From a virus, in IMG/VR virus record IMGVR_UViG_3300032282_005862, positions 34,630-98,629 of that record: a stretch of DNA of 64,000 bases; one strand, written 5' to 3'. Position 1 is the first letter of the stretch; each line of letters starts with the position of its first letter. The position numbers and the translations under genes are program-made. Below the pieces are notes generated by a model, which saw nothing but the letters and a program-made list of their open reading frames with translations, did no database searches and was not told where the DNA came from. This document shows, piece by piece, positions 1 through 7,026 of the stretch.

Positions 1-525
1 TACGCTTGGAAAGCTGTAAGAAATTGGGAGCTTTCTCAAGTAGATTTATTTAAACAAGATAAACCAAATCCATCTCATAGACCAAGTATTCTTGCTGATG
101 GTGGTATTAGATATCCAAAAGATTTAGTTAAAGCTATTGCTAGTGGATGTGATGCTGTTATTTGCGGTAGAATTTTTGCTGGATTATCTGATATAGTCGA
201 AGATGAAGATATTGTAGAGATTAATGGTAAAAGATTTGCTAAATATAGAGGAATGGCAAGCCAAGATGTTGTTGAAGATTATGATTTATATGATGGAACT
301 AAAAAAAATCTTTTTGTAGAAGGAGATAATACTTTAATTCCAATTATTGAAAATAAATCTATAGAAGATATTGTATATGATTTTACTAATGGATTAAGAA
401 GTGCTATGAGTTATCTTGGATTCAGAAATTTACAAGATATGAGAGGTGGATTATGGAATAATACTATACAAGCAGTTAGAAATAGTCCAAATAGTATGTA
501 CGAAGGATTTGCTCATGGAAAATAA
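1..525 (+). CDS. IMP dehydrogenase / GMP reductase family, C-terminal part (5' end outside window)
   Basis: The frame is open from base 1, so only the last 174 codons are seen. The visible part has the phosphate-binding end of the IMPDH/GMPR TIM barrel: ILADGGIR (about residues 31-38 of the fragment), then SGCDAVICG and IFAG, then KYRGMASQDVV, which matches the flap KxxRGMxS of the family, and a C-terminal helix with NGLRSAMSYLG. The catalytic cysteine loop lies upstream of the window, so IMP dehydrogenase (IMP to XMP) and GMP reductase (GMP to IMP) cannot be told apart here. The enzyme would adjust the purine pool in the infected cell. It ends 4 nt from a convergent gene. The family is clear; the exact reaction is not. 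Confidence 0.88.
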   Translation, partial: YAWKAVRNWELSQVDLFKQDKPNPSHRPSILADGGIRYPKDLVKAIASGCDAVICGRIFAGLSDIVEDEDIVEINGKRFAKYRGMASQDVVEDYDLYDGTKKNLFVEGDNTLIPIIENKSIEDIVYDFTNGLRSAMSYLGFRNLQDMRGGLWNNTIQAVRNSPNSMYEGFAHGK

Positions 526-529
526 ATCA

Positions 530-1291
530 CTAATCAACAAATGGATTAGTTAATATTATTTTTCCTGTTGCAAATCCTCCGTATTCTGCTGAACCATATG
601 TTGCCATATTTATTGTAATTTTAGATTTATCTGATGAACCACTAGTTGATCTAAGATTTCCACAGCATCCATTTAAACTTTCATAAGTATAATAAAATGG
701 ATATATTAATTTATTATTTTTATCAATCCAGCCTCTTTTACCTTCATATGCAAGCCAAAATCCTGCTGCTACTCCAAAATATGGTTTTGGATATAGACCA
801 TCAGTTGGATAAGTACATTTTCCTCCATCGCTTCTTGTAGGAGCTTTTGGATTAGTAGTATTATCAGCTTCTGCTCCTCTTGCTGCTTCACCACAAAATA
901 AATCTTTAAGTTCTAATCCTTTTGTCTGTAAAGTAGTAGAACCGCTTGAACTCCATACACCATTGCAAGATTGTGGATTTATATTTCCTGCAGCTCCTTT
1001 GGCTTCAAAAATTATTTTAATTGAGCTTCTATTCCAAAAAAATCTCATAGCATCTTTATAAGATAATCCTATATTTGCTTCTAAATAAGGACTACTTGGA
1101 GCTGAATCAGCTAAACAAAATGGAAAAGCTACATTTTTTTCGTCTTCATCTAGAATAAGACAACCATCTTTTACTGGCGCTTTGATTTGACAAACACAAC
1201 CTTTTAATGTTTCATCCCTTCCAGCAAGAGCTTCTTCAATATATCCTTTAAGATATTTTGGAAAATCAGCATCTTTTAAACTACATGACAT
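530..1291 (-). CDS. Cysteine-containing protein of unknown function, possibly virion-associated
   Basis: A 253-residue protein that I do not recognise. It contains about ten cysteines spread along its length and a Ser/Gly/Thr-rich centre. There is no signal peptide or membrane segment. The C-terminal half has the beta-rich, aromatic look of a structural protein (for example FWLAYEGKRGWID and GGFATGKI). It is preceded by a GTGTAAA class 2 promoter-like motif of the kind found before the tail genes, which is the only hint that it is expressed late. It is convergent with the IMPDH-like gene. Confidence 0.6.
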   Translation of the reverse strand: MSCSLKDADFPKYLKGYIEEALAGRDETLKGCVCQIKAPVKDGCLILDEDEKNVAFPFCLADSAPSSPYLEANIGLSYKDAMRFFWNRSSIKIIFEAKGAAGNINPQSCNGVWSSSGSTTLQTKGLELKDLFCGEAARGAEADNTTNPKAPTRSDGGKCTYPTDGLYPKPYFGVAAGFWLAYEGKRGWIDKNNKLIYPFYYTYESLNGCCGNLRSTSGSSDKSKITINMATYGSAEYGGFATGKIILTNPFVD

Positions 1292-1301
1292 ATGTTTTAT
1301 A

Positions 1302-1308
1302 TTTACAC
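1302..1308 (-). promoter_or_regulatory. Class 2 (GTGTAAA) promoter-like motif
   Basis: GTGTAAA on the minus strand, 10 nt before the ATG at 1291. It is followed by TATAAAAC. It belongs to a family of GTGTAAT/GTGTAAA motifs in front of virion genes across the window. Confidence 0.4.
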
Positions 1309-1782
1309 TTAAAAATCATTTAAAATTTTCCAATTTTTAAATTTTGATTTTCTTATTTTATAATTTGGGCAATTTTTAAAACCGATTGCTTCTTTTTTAT
1401 CAAAACCATATAGTAATGTATTTATATCATAAGAAAAAACATTTGGAACAATTACTATATTTTCTCCAATTAATCCTAAACAATTAAAAGTAAAATCATT
1501 TATATAAAATATTTTACATAAATCAATTCTATAATTTCCATATTTTAAAACATAATGAATTTCTAAATTTTCAATAGAATCTGGTGGAAATTTTTTTATA
1601 AAATTATTATATAATTCATCAAAATTATAACATAAAATATCCACTTCTTTATTCCATTTTTCATTTATTAATATATTCCTAATAAATCCTCCAAATATCA
1701 TACAGTCTTCATTATTTAATAAATAAATTATCTGATCTGAAACTTCTGGGTAAGTTTTTATAATATATTGGTATATATCCAT
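1309..1782 (-). CDS. Small protein with nucleotidyltransferase-like fold
   Basis: A 157-residue protein. MIFGGFIRN at about residues 28-36, followed by NKEVDILC, resembles the GG-x-x-R-(D/N) ... (D)xD core of polymerase-beta/CCA-adding type nucleotidyltransferases. The second half lacks the usual tRNA-binding domains and the acidic pair is only partly kept, so activity is doubtful. The ATG at 1782 sits exactly 6 nt downstream of a TATAAT box, which supports this start and predicts a leaderless transcript. The nearby tmRNA makes a role in RNA 3'-end metabolism conceivable, but that is only a guess. Confidence 0.55.
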   Translation of the reverse strand: MDIYQYIIKTYPEVSDQIIYLLNNEDCMIFGGFIRNILINEKWNKEVDILCYNFDELYNNFIKKFPPDSIENLEIHYVLKYGNYRIDLCKIFYINDFTFNCLGLIGENIVIVPNVFSYDINTLLYGFDKKEAIGFKNCPNYKIRKSKFKNWKILNDF

Positions 1783-1788
1783 TATATT

Positions 1789-1817
1789 ATTATAATACGC
1801 ATAGTTAGAGTATACAA
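1789..1817 (-). promoter_or_regulatory. Class 1 leaderless promoter
   Basis: On the minus strand TTGTAT (1817-1812), a 17-nt spacer and TATAAT (1794-1789), then 6 nt, then the ATG of the 157-residue gene. The predicted +1 is the A of the start codon. Confidence 0.6.
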
Positions 1818-1824
1818 ATAAAAA

Positions 1825-1853
1825 TTGATTTTTAATCTATAAATATATACAAT
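1825..1853 (+). promoter_or_regulatory. Class 1 leaderless promoter
   Basis: TTGATT (1825-1830), 17-nt spacer, TACAAT (1848-1853), 6 nt, ATG at 1860. It is back-to-back with the promoter at 1789-1817. Confidence 0.6.
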
Positions 1854-1859
1854 ATTATA

Positions 1860-2111
1860 ATGAATAAAGAAAATATTGATAAATTAACATCTATTGAATA
1901 TGCTAGAGCTACAGAATTTAGTCCAATAGTAAGAATATATCCAAAAGTACCTAGGAATACAGTTTGTTCTTTTACTGGTAAAAAATTCAAAAATTGTTGT
2001 GGTCAATTAAATCAAGATTTTTGTGAGAAAGCTAGAGATGCTCTAAAAGAACATCTTATGAAAATTGCAAATGAAAAAGAAAATCAAAACAAAAAAGAAG
2101 AAACAAATTAA
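1860..2111 (+). CDS. SEC-C-like zinc-motif small protein
   Basis: An 83-residue protein whose centre (residues about 35-48) reads CSFTGKKFKNCCG. This closely resembles the SEC-C motif (CxCxSGKKYKxCCG) at the end of SecA and of many small adaptor proteins, but the first cysteine of the usual CxC is replaced. The C-terminus is a charged helix rich in Lys, Glu and Asn. The start is fixed by a class 1 promoter whose +1 falls on this ATG. The next gene begins inside its 3' end in another frame. The function in the phage is unknown. Confidence 0.6.
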   Translation: MNKENIDKLTSIEYARATEFSPIVRIYPKVPRNTVCSFTGKKFKNCCGQLNQDFCEKARDALKEHLMKIANEKENQNKKEETN

Positions 2112-2250
2112 ATATTACGCTGTTTACAGTAGAAGTGATAATTTTCTTCATGGAGTATTTCCTCCTTCTAAAGAAGGTTTGATAAAAGCTAAAGCACATG
2201 TTCTTAAACTAGATCCTACAAATAAAAATTATAAAATTAAAAAATATTAA
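2071..2250 (+). CDS. Small basic protein of unknown function
   Basis: A 59-codon frame starting at ATG 2071 (a TTG lies 6 nt upstream), overlapping the end of the SEC-C-like gene by about 40 nt. It begins with a run of lysines, then a regular-looking segment with YYAVYSRSDNFLHGVFPP and KAHVLKLDPTN. The composition past the overlap looks like protein rather than chance. It is convergent with the following membrane-protein gene, with 4 nt overlap at the stops. No family is recognised. Confidence 0.5.
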   Translation: MKKKIKTKKKKQIKYYAVYSRSDNFLHGVFPPSKEGLIKAKAHVLKLDPTNKNYKIKKY

Positions 2251-3233
2251 TGCTTAATATTTGGGTCAGCTAAGTCTGGATTATGTTGCATTTTTGTACC
2301 ACGTTTAAAATTTTTATGTAGATTTTCATAAAATACTTTAAAAGTATCTAATGGTTTATCTATAATATTTTTAATTTTTTGTTCTGTTTTTTGCAATTCT
2401 TGATTTTCTACTTTTTTAATAATTGAGTTATAAGCTATAACTAAACATACTGCTAATGGATCAAAAACAATAACAATTAATATAATAAATATTCTTACTG
2501 CAGTTTCTATTTTTAATCCAAATGCATCAGCTACAAATTTAAATGTACCAATTTCGCCTTTTGTATTATCACTCTCTAGTCTCATTATTTCTTGACTATT
2601 TTCTAGACTTTGTTTTTCTAAATTTTGAAGATCAGAAGTTACTGTAGATATTTGAGAAAATAAGTTATTGATATTAACTTGAGATCCTTCAACTATTTTA
2701 TTTTTACTTTCTACTAATTTAATATCTGTTACTTTTTCAGTTTTAGCGGAACTGAAAAATCCACCGCCAGTAGTTTTAGTTGTAGTCACATCTTGTTTAA
2801 CGGCATTATCTAGAGATGCTTGATATGTTTTTTGTAATTCAATTAAATCTTTTAATTTGCTTTTATTGAAATCTATTTGAGAAATATAAAAATTTTGTTG
2901 AGATTTTAAACTTTGAATTTTATTTAAGTTTAAAGAATATTGAGAAAAATTACGTTGAAAAGCATCAGAAAGAAAACCAAAAATACCAAGACTTGTTATG
3001 CACATCAGTAATATCGTAGCAGATAGCATATATTTTTTAAGTAAATCATGTATTACTGACCAATATCTATAAAGATAACTTGCGCTAACTAATTTTGCTA
3101 TTTCTAAACTTCCAGCCATTATTCCAACGCTCCAAAAACTAGCTGCAAAAAGTAGAGCTATTCCTTTAACTGAAAAGAATGCTGCACAAGAAGCTAATAA
3201 GAAGGCTGATAATCCAAGTATATATTTGAACAT
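2247..3233 (-). CDS. Phage membrane protein with central coiled coil
   Basis: A 328-residue protein. The N-terminal third has three strongly hydrophobic segments (about residues 2-22, 28-48 and 70-90). A long Gln/Asn/Lys-rich, probably coiled-coil region (about 95-235) follows, interrupted by a Gly-rich linker TTGGGFFSS. One further membrane segment (about 245-268, with RIFIILIVIVFDPLAVC) and a basic cytoplasmic tail complete it. The layout suggests an inner-membrane protein with a large soluble loop. A class 2 motif stands 15 nt before the start, suggesting late expression. No named family is recognised; lysis or envelope roles are possible but unsupported. Confidence 0.65.
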   Translation of the reverse strand: MFKYILGLSAFLLASCAAFFSVKGIALLFAASFWSVGIMAGSLEIAKLVSASYLYRYWSVIHDLLKKYMLSATILLMCITSLGIFGFLSDAFQRNFSQYSLNLNKIQSLKSQQNFYISQIDFNKSKLKDLIELQKTYQASLDNAVKQDVTTTKTTGGGFFSSAKTEKVTDIKLVESKNKIVEGSQVNINNLFSQISTVTSDLQNLEKQSLENSQEIMRLESDNTKGEIGTFKFVADAFGLKIETAVRIFIILIVIVFDPLAVCLVIAYNSIIKKVENQELQKTEQKIKNIIDKPLDTFKVFYENLHKNFKRGTKMQHNPDLADPNIKH

Positions 3234-3247
3234 AATATTTAATCTAA

Positions 3248-3268
3248 ATTACACTTTTAAAATGTAAT
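3248..3268. promoter_or_regulatory. Divergent pair of class 2 motifs (imperfect palindrome)
   Basis: GTGTAAT on the minus strand (3254-3248) and ATGTAAT on the plus strand (3262-3268) form an inverted repeat between the divergent genes at 3233 and 3276. The plus-strand copy is 7 nt before the GTG start. Confidence 0.4.
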
Positions 3269-3275
3269 AATATTA

Positions 3276-3791
3276 GTGATAGTATCTGAAAGAGATATTG
3301 ATTTCTTTGCTAAAAAATTGGACTTATCTCCAGAAAAAGCATTTTTACTAATCCAAGATCCAGATTGTTTGCCAGAAATATTAAATAAAATTTCAGAAGA
3401 AGATATAGATGGGATTGTTGATATAAGTTTTCCAGTATTTGCAGAAATAACTATTATAAAATATAGTAAAGATTTAAAATATTCATTTGAAGAAAAAGAA
3501 TATGTCTCAGAAGCAGTTGGTTTAAAATTCTATGATTTAATTGGAGAGCCTATTTTAAAAAAATCTATACTAGAATTCAAACATGACGAAGATACAGCTA
3601 AATCACTTTTAGTATTTTTAGGATTTTTTTATAAAAACTTACATAAAGCAAGAAGAGCTTATCCATCAGAAAATATATATTATAATATAGCAAAAAATGG
3701 ATTTGAAAATTCAGACAAAATACATATATCAGAACATCTTAAAGACTGGATTAAAATATTAAGAATAATACATAATGAAGTTTGGTTTTAA
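3276..3791 (+). CDS. Unknown phage protein, 171 residues
   Basis: It starts at GTG 3276, 7 nt downstream of ATGTAAT. The protein is acidic and mainly helical by composition, with no cysteine-based metal site or obvious membrane segment. Repeated patterns such as ILNKISEEDIDGIVDI and SLLVFLGFFYKNLHKARR suggest a compact helical fold. I do not recognise the family. It is followed by the structured RNA encoded on the opposite strand. Confidence 0.6.
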   Translation: MIVSERDIDFFAKKLDLSPEKAFLLIQDPDCLPEILNKISEEDIDGIVDISFPVFAEITIIKYSKDLKYSFEEKEYVSEAVGLKFYDLIGEPILKKSILEFKHDEDTAKSLLVFLGFFYKNLHKARRAYPSENIYYNIAKNGFENSDKIHISEHLKDWIKILRIIHNEVWF

Positions 3792-3794
3792 TAC

Positions 3795-4120
3795 GATATC
3801 CTAATTATTTAACTTTTCTTTGATATCCAAAAGGGCTTTACCTCCAGATTTTAAATATCTGAAGTTGGGTATTATCAATCCAACTTTTCTTTTGACTCCA
3901 AATTTCACCACGATCTCAGTGATGAATGGGCCATCGCACTTACGGATCAGAGGTAGCTTCGATCACTACATTCTGCGATGCCTATAGCTACATTTCCTTC
4001 TTTAGCCATATTATGTACAAATGAAGGTTTTAATAGTTGTCAGCCCTTAGGACATTGCTATCTCAAGGATTGATAGTTGATTATTTGACATCAACAAACT
4101 GCTCTAATTGGGAACTATGT
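3795..4120 (-). ncRNA. Structured non-coding RNA of unknown family (about 325 nt)
   Basis: No frame is open across this block, yet it is richer in G+C than its surroundings and is packed with inverted repeats (plus-strand positions): 3795-3800/3822-3827 (GATATC twice), 3845-3849/3857-3861, 3862-3868/3880-3886 (7 bp), 3905-3911/3919-3925 (7 positions, 7-nt loop), 4058-4062/4072-4076, 4076-4081/4090-4095. Arms 3929-3938/3974-3982 and 3953-3958/3986-3991 interleave and would form a pseudoknot. I assign the minus strand for three reasons: a consensus promoter (TTGACA-N17-TACTAT) with +1 near 4120; A/G-rich loops on that strand; and the 3905/3919 stem being complete only there through a G-U pair. 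One stem (4058/4072) instead gains a G-U on the plus strand. The 3' end is not defined by a clear terminator. Confidence 0.65.
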
Positions 4121-4126
4121 TAACTT

Positions 4127-4155
4127 ATAGTATATTAAGTTTGAAGTTTTGTCAA
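4127..4155 (-). promoter_or_regulatory. Class 1 promoter of the structured RNA
   Basis: On the minus strand TTGACA (4155-4150), 17-nt spacer, TACTAT (4132-4127). The predicted +1 is about 4120 and no start codon is there, unlike the other class 1 promoters. It overlaps the opposing promoter at 4141-4169. Confidence 0.62.
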
Positions 4156-4169
4156 ATTATTTTTATAAT
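4141..4169 (+). promoter_or_regulatory. Class 1 leaderless promoter
   Basis: TTGAAG (4141-4146), 17-nt spacer, TATAAT (4164-4169), 6 nt, ATG at 4176. The promoter itself covers a TTG upstream in the same frame, which excludes that TTG as the start. Confidence 0.62.
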
Positions 4170-4175
4170 ATATTA

Positions 4176-4385
4176 ATGGAAATTATAAAAAATAAAGCCA
4201 GATGGTCAGCTTATGCAAATAAATGTGTTAAGCATTATAATATTTCTAATGAGAATATTTATGATGAACCAGAGCAATATCCATGTATCGCAATACCCCA
4301 GTTAATTTCTGATATGAATGGATCAAGAGTTAAATTTAATTTTGTTTATAAAAAAGATTGCCAAAGATTATTAAAAGCTTTATAA
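4176..4385 (+). CDS. Small unknown protein between the structured RNA and the tmRNA
   Basis: A 69-residue protein. The start at ATG 4176 is chosen because a class 1 promoter places +1 on this ATG. It is basic, with KARWSAYANKC near the N-terminus and PCIAIPQLISDMNG followed by a FNFVYKKDCQRLLKAL tail. No family is recognised. Its stop lies just before the class 2 motif that precedes the tmRNA. Confidence 0.5.
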   Translation: MEIIKNKARWSAYANKCVKHYNISNENIYDEPEQYPCIAIPQLISDMNGSRVKFNFVYKKDCQRLLKAL

Positions 4386-4386
4386 T

Positions 4387-4393
4387 GTGTAAT
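4387..4393 (+). promoter_or_regulatory. Class 2 (GTGTAAT) motif upstream of tmRNA
   Basis: GTGTAAT, 21 nt before the mature 5' end of the tmRNA. A start about 7 nt downstream would leave a short leader for RNase P to remove. Confidence 0.45.
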
Positions 4394-4414
4394 ATCAGTT
4401 AGTTCTTTAACATT

Positions 4415-4802
4415 GGGCCAGATTTGGTTTCGATTTTAGGAATTAGAATTGAAATGCAAGTGGAGGTTGAATCGAGGACTCCTTAAAAAGTTTCAATTAT
4501 ATTAACTGCCAAAACAGCAAAATATAAAGGTCATATTTCTGCAAGAGTTTCTCTTGTTGAGATGACCGCTTCTGTAGCCTAAGTTCTACAGCGTGATATC
4601 CACGACACATCTACTGGAATATTGCGTAATTAGATGTTTGAGTATAATAAGTTTTTTTATTCTTTTTTTATTCAATATCTAAAATAAAATCGCTAAGTAT
4701 GTTTGTTGTTTATCTATACGAAGTTAAAAATAAAAACAACTAAACTTGTAGTATTTTAATTTGTATTCTCTAAAAGAAGCGGTTCGACTCCGCACTGGTC
4801 CA
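4415..4802 (+). ncRNA. ssrA: One-piece transfer-messenger RNA (tmRNA)
   Basis: The two ends form a tRNA-like acceptor stem: GGGCCAG (4415-4421) pairs with CTGGTCC (4795-4801, one G-U), with discriminator A at 4802 and CCA not encoded. The 5' side continues with TTTGGTTTCGAT, close to the conserved tmRNA 5' segment. The 3' side has a T arm with loop TTCGACT (4783-4789) closed by GCGG/CCGC. An internal tag reading frame runs from GCA 4517 (or in-frame GCC 4508) to TAA 4580-4582. The tag starts AKYKGH from GCA and ends MTASVA, 21 residues (24 if GCC is used), with a small-residue end like other degradation tags. CTGTAG/CTACAG around the stop forms the usual helix 5. tmRNA rescues stalled ribosomes with SmpB; no smpB gene is seen here. 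It is about 388 nt, normal for the family. Confidence 0.92.
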
Positions 4803-4869
4803 AGTAAACGAATTGATTCGCCTCCAATTTATATTAGAATATAGTTTCTCATTGATATATAATATAAAA

Positions 4870-5424
4870 ATGGCAGTATCTAAAATACAATTAAAATGTC
4901 TTTATTGTGGAAATATATTTGATAAATTAAAATCGGAATATAATAGAAGAGTTAGTAAAGGTAAAACTAAATTTTATTGCAGTTACAAATGCGTTGGTAA
5001 GGCTGATGTCGATAAGAATCCAGATAAATTTAAAAAATTTAGAGAAGCTAATGCTATTAGAATAAAAAAATATTGTGGATGTAGACTAGACCAATATAGT
5101 CCATTCAAATACCATGCAAATAAAGCTAGATCACGAAGTAAACAAAAAGGATACATAACAGATTTAACTACAGAATATTTAAAAGAAATTTGGGATAAAC
5201 AAAATGGAATTTGTCCATATACAAAAATACAAATGGAACTAAGTAGAACAAGCGGCGATGAAGATATTAAAAAAACTCCCACAAAAGCAAGCCTAGATAG
5301 AATCGATCCGAATATAGGATATATAAAAGGTAATGTTGAATTTGTATGTTATTGTATTAATGTAATGAAAAATGATTTTACAAAAGATCAAATGCTTAAT
5401 TTTATAAATTTAATTAAAAAATAG
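4870..5424 (+). CDS. HNH homing-type endonuclease with N-terminal zinc ribbon
   Basis: A 184-residue protein from ATG 4870. The N-terminus has CLYCG ... CSYKC, a zinc-ribbon pattern. The C-terminal half has NGICPYTKIQM, then SLDRIDPNIGYIKGNVEFVC and NVMKNDFT, the HNH arrangement typical of phage free-standing endonucleases (SLDRID..GY..GNV). It lies 68 nt downstream of the tmRNA and may be a mobile element that uses the conserved RNA gene or its flank as target. A weak GTGTATA motif follows it, before the next gene. Family assignment is good; the target is unknown. Confidence 0.8.
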   Translation: MAVSKIQLKCLYCGNIFDKLKSEYNRRVSKGKTKFYCSYKCVGKADVDKNPDKFKKFREANAIRIKKYCGCRLDQYSPFKYHANKARSRSKQKGYITDLTTEYLKEIWDKQNGICPYTKIQMELSRTSGDEDIKKTPTKASLDRIDPNIGYIKGNVEFVCYCINVMKNDFTKDQMLNFINLIKK

Positions 5425-5439
5425 TGTATATATATTTAT

Positions 5440-7026
5440 ATGGGAGATGTAAATAAATATATAGAAGGAACTTTAGAAGCTTATAAAAATGCTACAATTT
5501 TATCACAGACATCTCAAAACTGTGAGTGTACATATACCCCAGTAAATATTGCTGGAGAAAAATCATTTCAAATTGCAACTTTTACGCTTGATATTGAATA
5601 TAGTTATAATTTTGGTGGTAGTATGACAGAAAATGCCATACAATGGCAATGGAAAGTTCTCGGCGAGCCTAAATTAATAAAAAAAGAACATTTAGAACCA
5701 ACACTTAAAGAATGGTACGACCAACATAAAGATGGATGTGCTAAATCAATGGAAAGTTCATTTAATGATGAACTCGAAAAACATTTAATGAATTTATATA
5801 AAGATCAAGAAAAAGTAATAAAAACTAAAATTAAACAATATTTTGACTTTTCAAAAAGAATGTTATATAGAGATCAATACGGAGTAGATGAATTATCTAG
5901 AATTATATCTGGGTATAACAGCCTGAGCGGAGGCGGCTTTAATGCTAAAAAAATTACAATTCAAGGAAAAGTTCAAATAAGACCAAAAATGATTATGTGC
6001 TCAAACAAAGCAGATTTTGCTAGCATGACTTATACTTCTGGTAGCAATGGAGCAACAATTAAAAAATGCGCAAGCGCAACACTTCTTCTTGGAGCAGATG
6101 CAATTAATTTTGAATTTACATTAGATAATGTAGCAAATGGAGCAGACATAACTTCTTGGCTTCCTAATGGAGCTCAGGATTTTGGTAAAGCTTTGGATAC
6201 TATGGTAAATAATATGGCTACTTTTGAAGCTGATATGGCTAATAGATATATAAAACAAAAAGGATTAATGGCATATTATCAGTATACTATTGGAAATGCT
6301 GAAAGATACCAACGATGGGCAGCTGAAATGGCAGCTAATCAAGCTACAATTACAACTAAGCAAGATAATGGATGGTTTAAATATGGATTAACATCATCAG
6401 GGCAAGGAATGTTTAATCTTCAAATTATTATTCCATTTAATGAAGGTGGATTATATTGGAATTCAACAGTAGTTGTTGTAGCATTTAATCCTGGTGTACT
6501 TGCAAAATATTATACAGCAATGAAAGAATATCGAGCAAAAGTAAGACAAGCTCAAGAATCTCGAAGAAATGCATATAATTCATGGGTACAAGCTCAAGCA
6601 TCAATTCCTCCAGCTACTAGCACAACTCCAGTAAATCTTAATCCCCTCACACCAATTAATACAGTTTTTCCAGTATCACCAGAAATTTTACATGGACCAG
6701 GAAATGGAGGAGGTGGAGGCAGAGATGTTCCTTTAGAATTAGCTCCAGATTTAAATTCATTTGATATATGGATTCCTCCATTTATTCCAAATCAATTCAG
6801 TAGTAATGGCGGAGGCGGAGATGGAGCTGGAATTGGAGGAGCTGGAGCTGGTGCTGGAGGTGGAGGAGGTGCAGGAGCTGCTGGTGGAGGCGGTGGAGCA
6901 GGTGGAGCTGGAGCAGGTGCAGGCGGATATTCTGGAGGCGGACATGGTGCAGGTAGTGCAGGGGGTGATGGGGGTGGTGGAGGACCATTTGCTGGATCAG
7001 CTACAGATGGTTTTATTCCTGTATAA
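5440..7026 (+). CDS. Glycine-rich C-terminal protein, adhesin-like
   Basis: A 528-residue protein. Residues 1-390 form a mixed domain with CECTYTP near the N-terminus and several aromatic beta-type stretches. Residues about 390-425 are Pro/Thr-rich. The last 90 or so residues are an almost pure Gly/Ala segment with short GGGGxGG blocks, ending GSATDGFIPV. Glycine-rich C-termini of this kind occur in the gp38-type receptor adhesins of T-even-like phages, where they pack as polyglycine helices. That parallel is structural only; no sequence relationship is claimed. The sugar-gene island follows it. It may be a host-recognition or surface protein. A weak GTGTATA motif precedes it. Confidence 0.55.
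   Translation: MGDVNKYIEGTLEAYKNATILSQTSQNCECTYTPVNIAGEKSFQIATFTLDIEYSYNFGGSMTENAIQWQWKVLGEPKLIKKEHLEPTLKEWYDQHKDGCAKSMESSFNDELEKHLMNLYKDQEKVIKTKIKQYFDFSKRMLYRDQYGVDELSRIISGYNSLSGGGFNAKKITIQGKVQIRPKMIMCSNKADFASMTYTSGSNGATIKKCASATLLLGADAINFEFTLDNVANGADITSWLPNGAQDFGKALDTMVNNMATFEADMANRYIKQKGLMAYYQYTIGNAERYQRWAAEMAANQATITTKQDNGWFKYGLTSSGQGMFNLQIIIPFNEGGLYWNSTVVVVAFNPGVLAKYYTAMKEYRAKVRQAQESRRNAYNSWVQAQASIPPATSTTPVNLNPLTPINTVFPVSPEILHGPGNGGGGGRDVPLELAPDLNSFDIWIPPFIPNQFSSNGGGGDGAGIGGAGAGAGGGGGAGAAGGGGGAGGAGAGAGGYSGGGHGAGSAGGDGGGGGPFAGSATDGFIPV
6805..6990 (+). repeat. GGA/GGT/GCT-rich low-complexity coding repeat
   Basis: An imperfect run of GGA, GGT, GGC, GCA and GCT codons encoding the Gly/Ala tail of the adhesin-like protein. 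It is far richer in G+C than the rest of the window. Confidence 0.7.

Noticed and set aside
3795-4120. Minus-strand coding of this block (a 50-residue open stretch ending LDIKEKLNN, and one starting MAKEGNVAIG)
   Set aside because: The two stretches are in different frames with stops between them, there is no ribosome site or promoter-aligned start, their codons differ from the rest of the window, and the same bases form consistent hairpins.
3795-4120. Group I intron, RNase P RNA or a second tmRNA
   Set aside because: I could not find the conserved core elements of these RNAs (group I P7 and G-binding site, RNase P CR-I/CR-V, or tRNA-like ends) on either strand.
4149-4175. TTG start at 4149 for the 69-residue gene
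   Set aside because: The class 1 promoter covers this codon and predicts transcription starting at ATG 4176.
5424-5430. Class 2 promoter before the Gly-rich protein
   Set aside because: GTGTATA differs from the GTGTAA core and lies in a run of TA repeats; mentioned only as weak.
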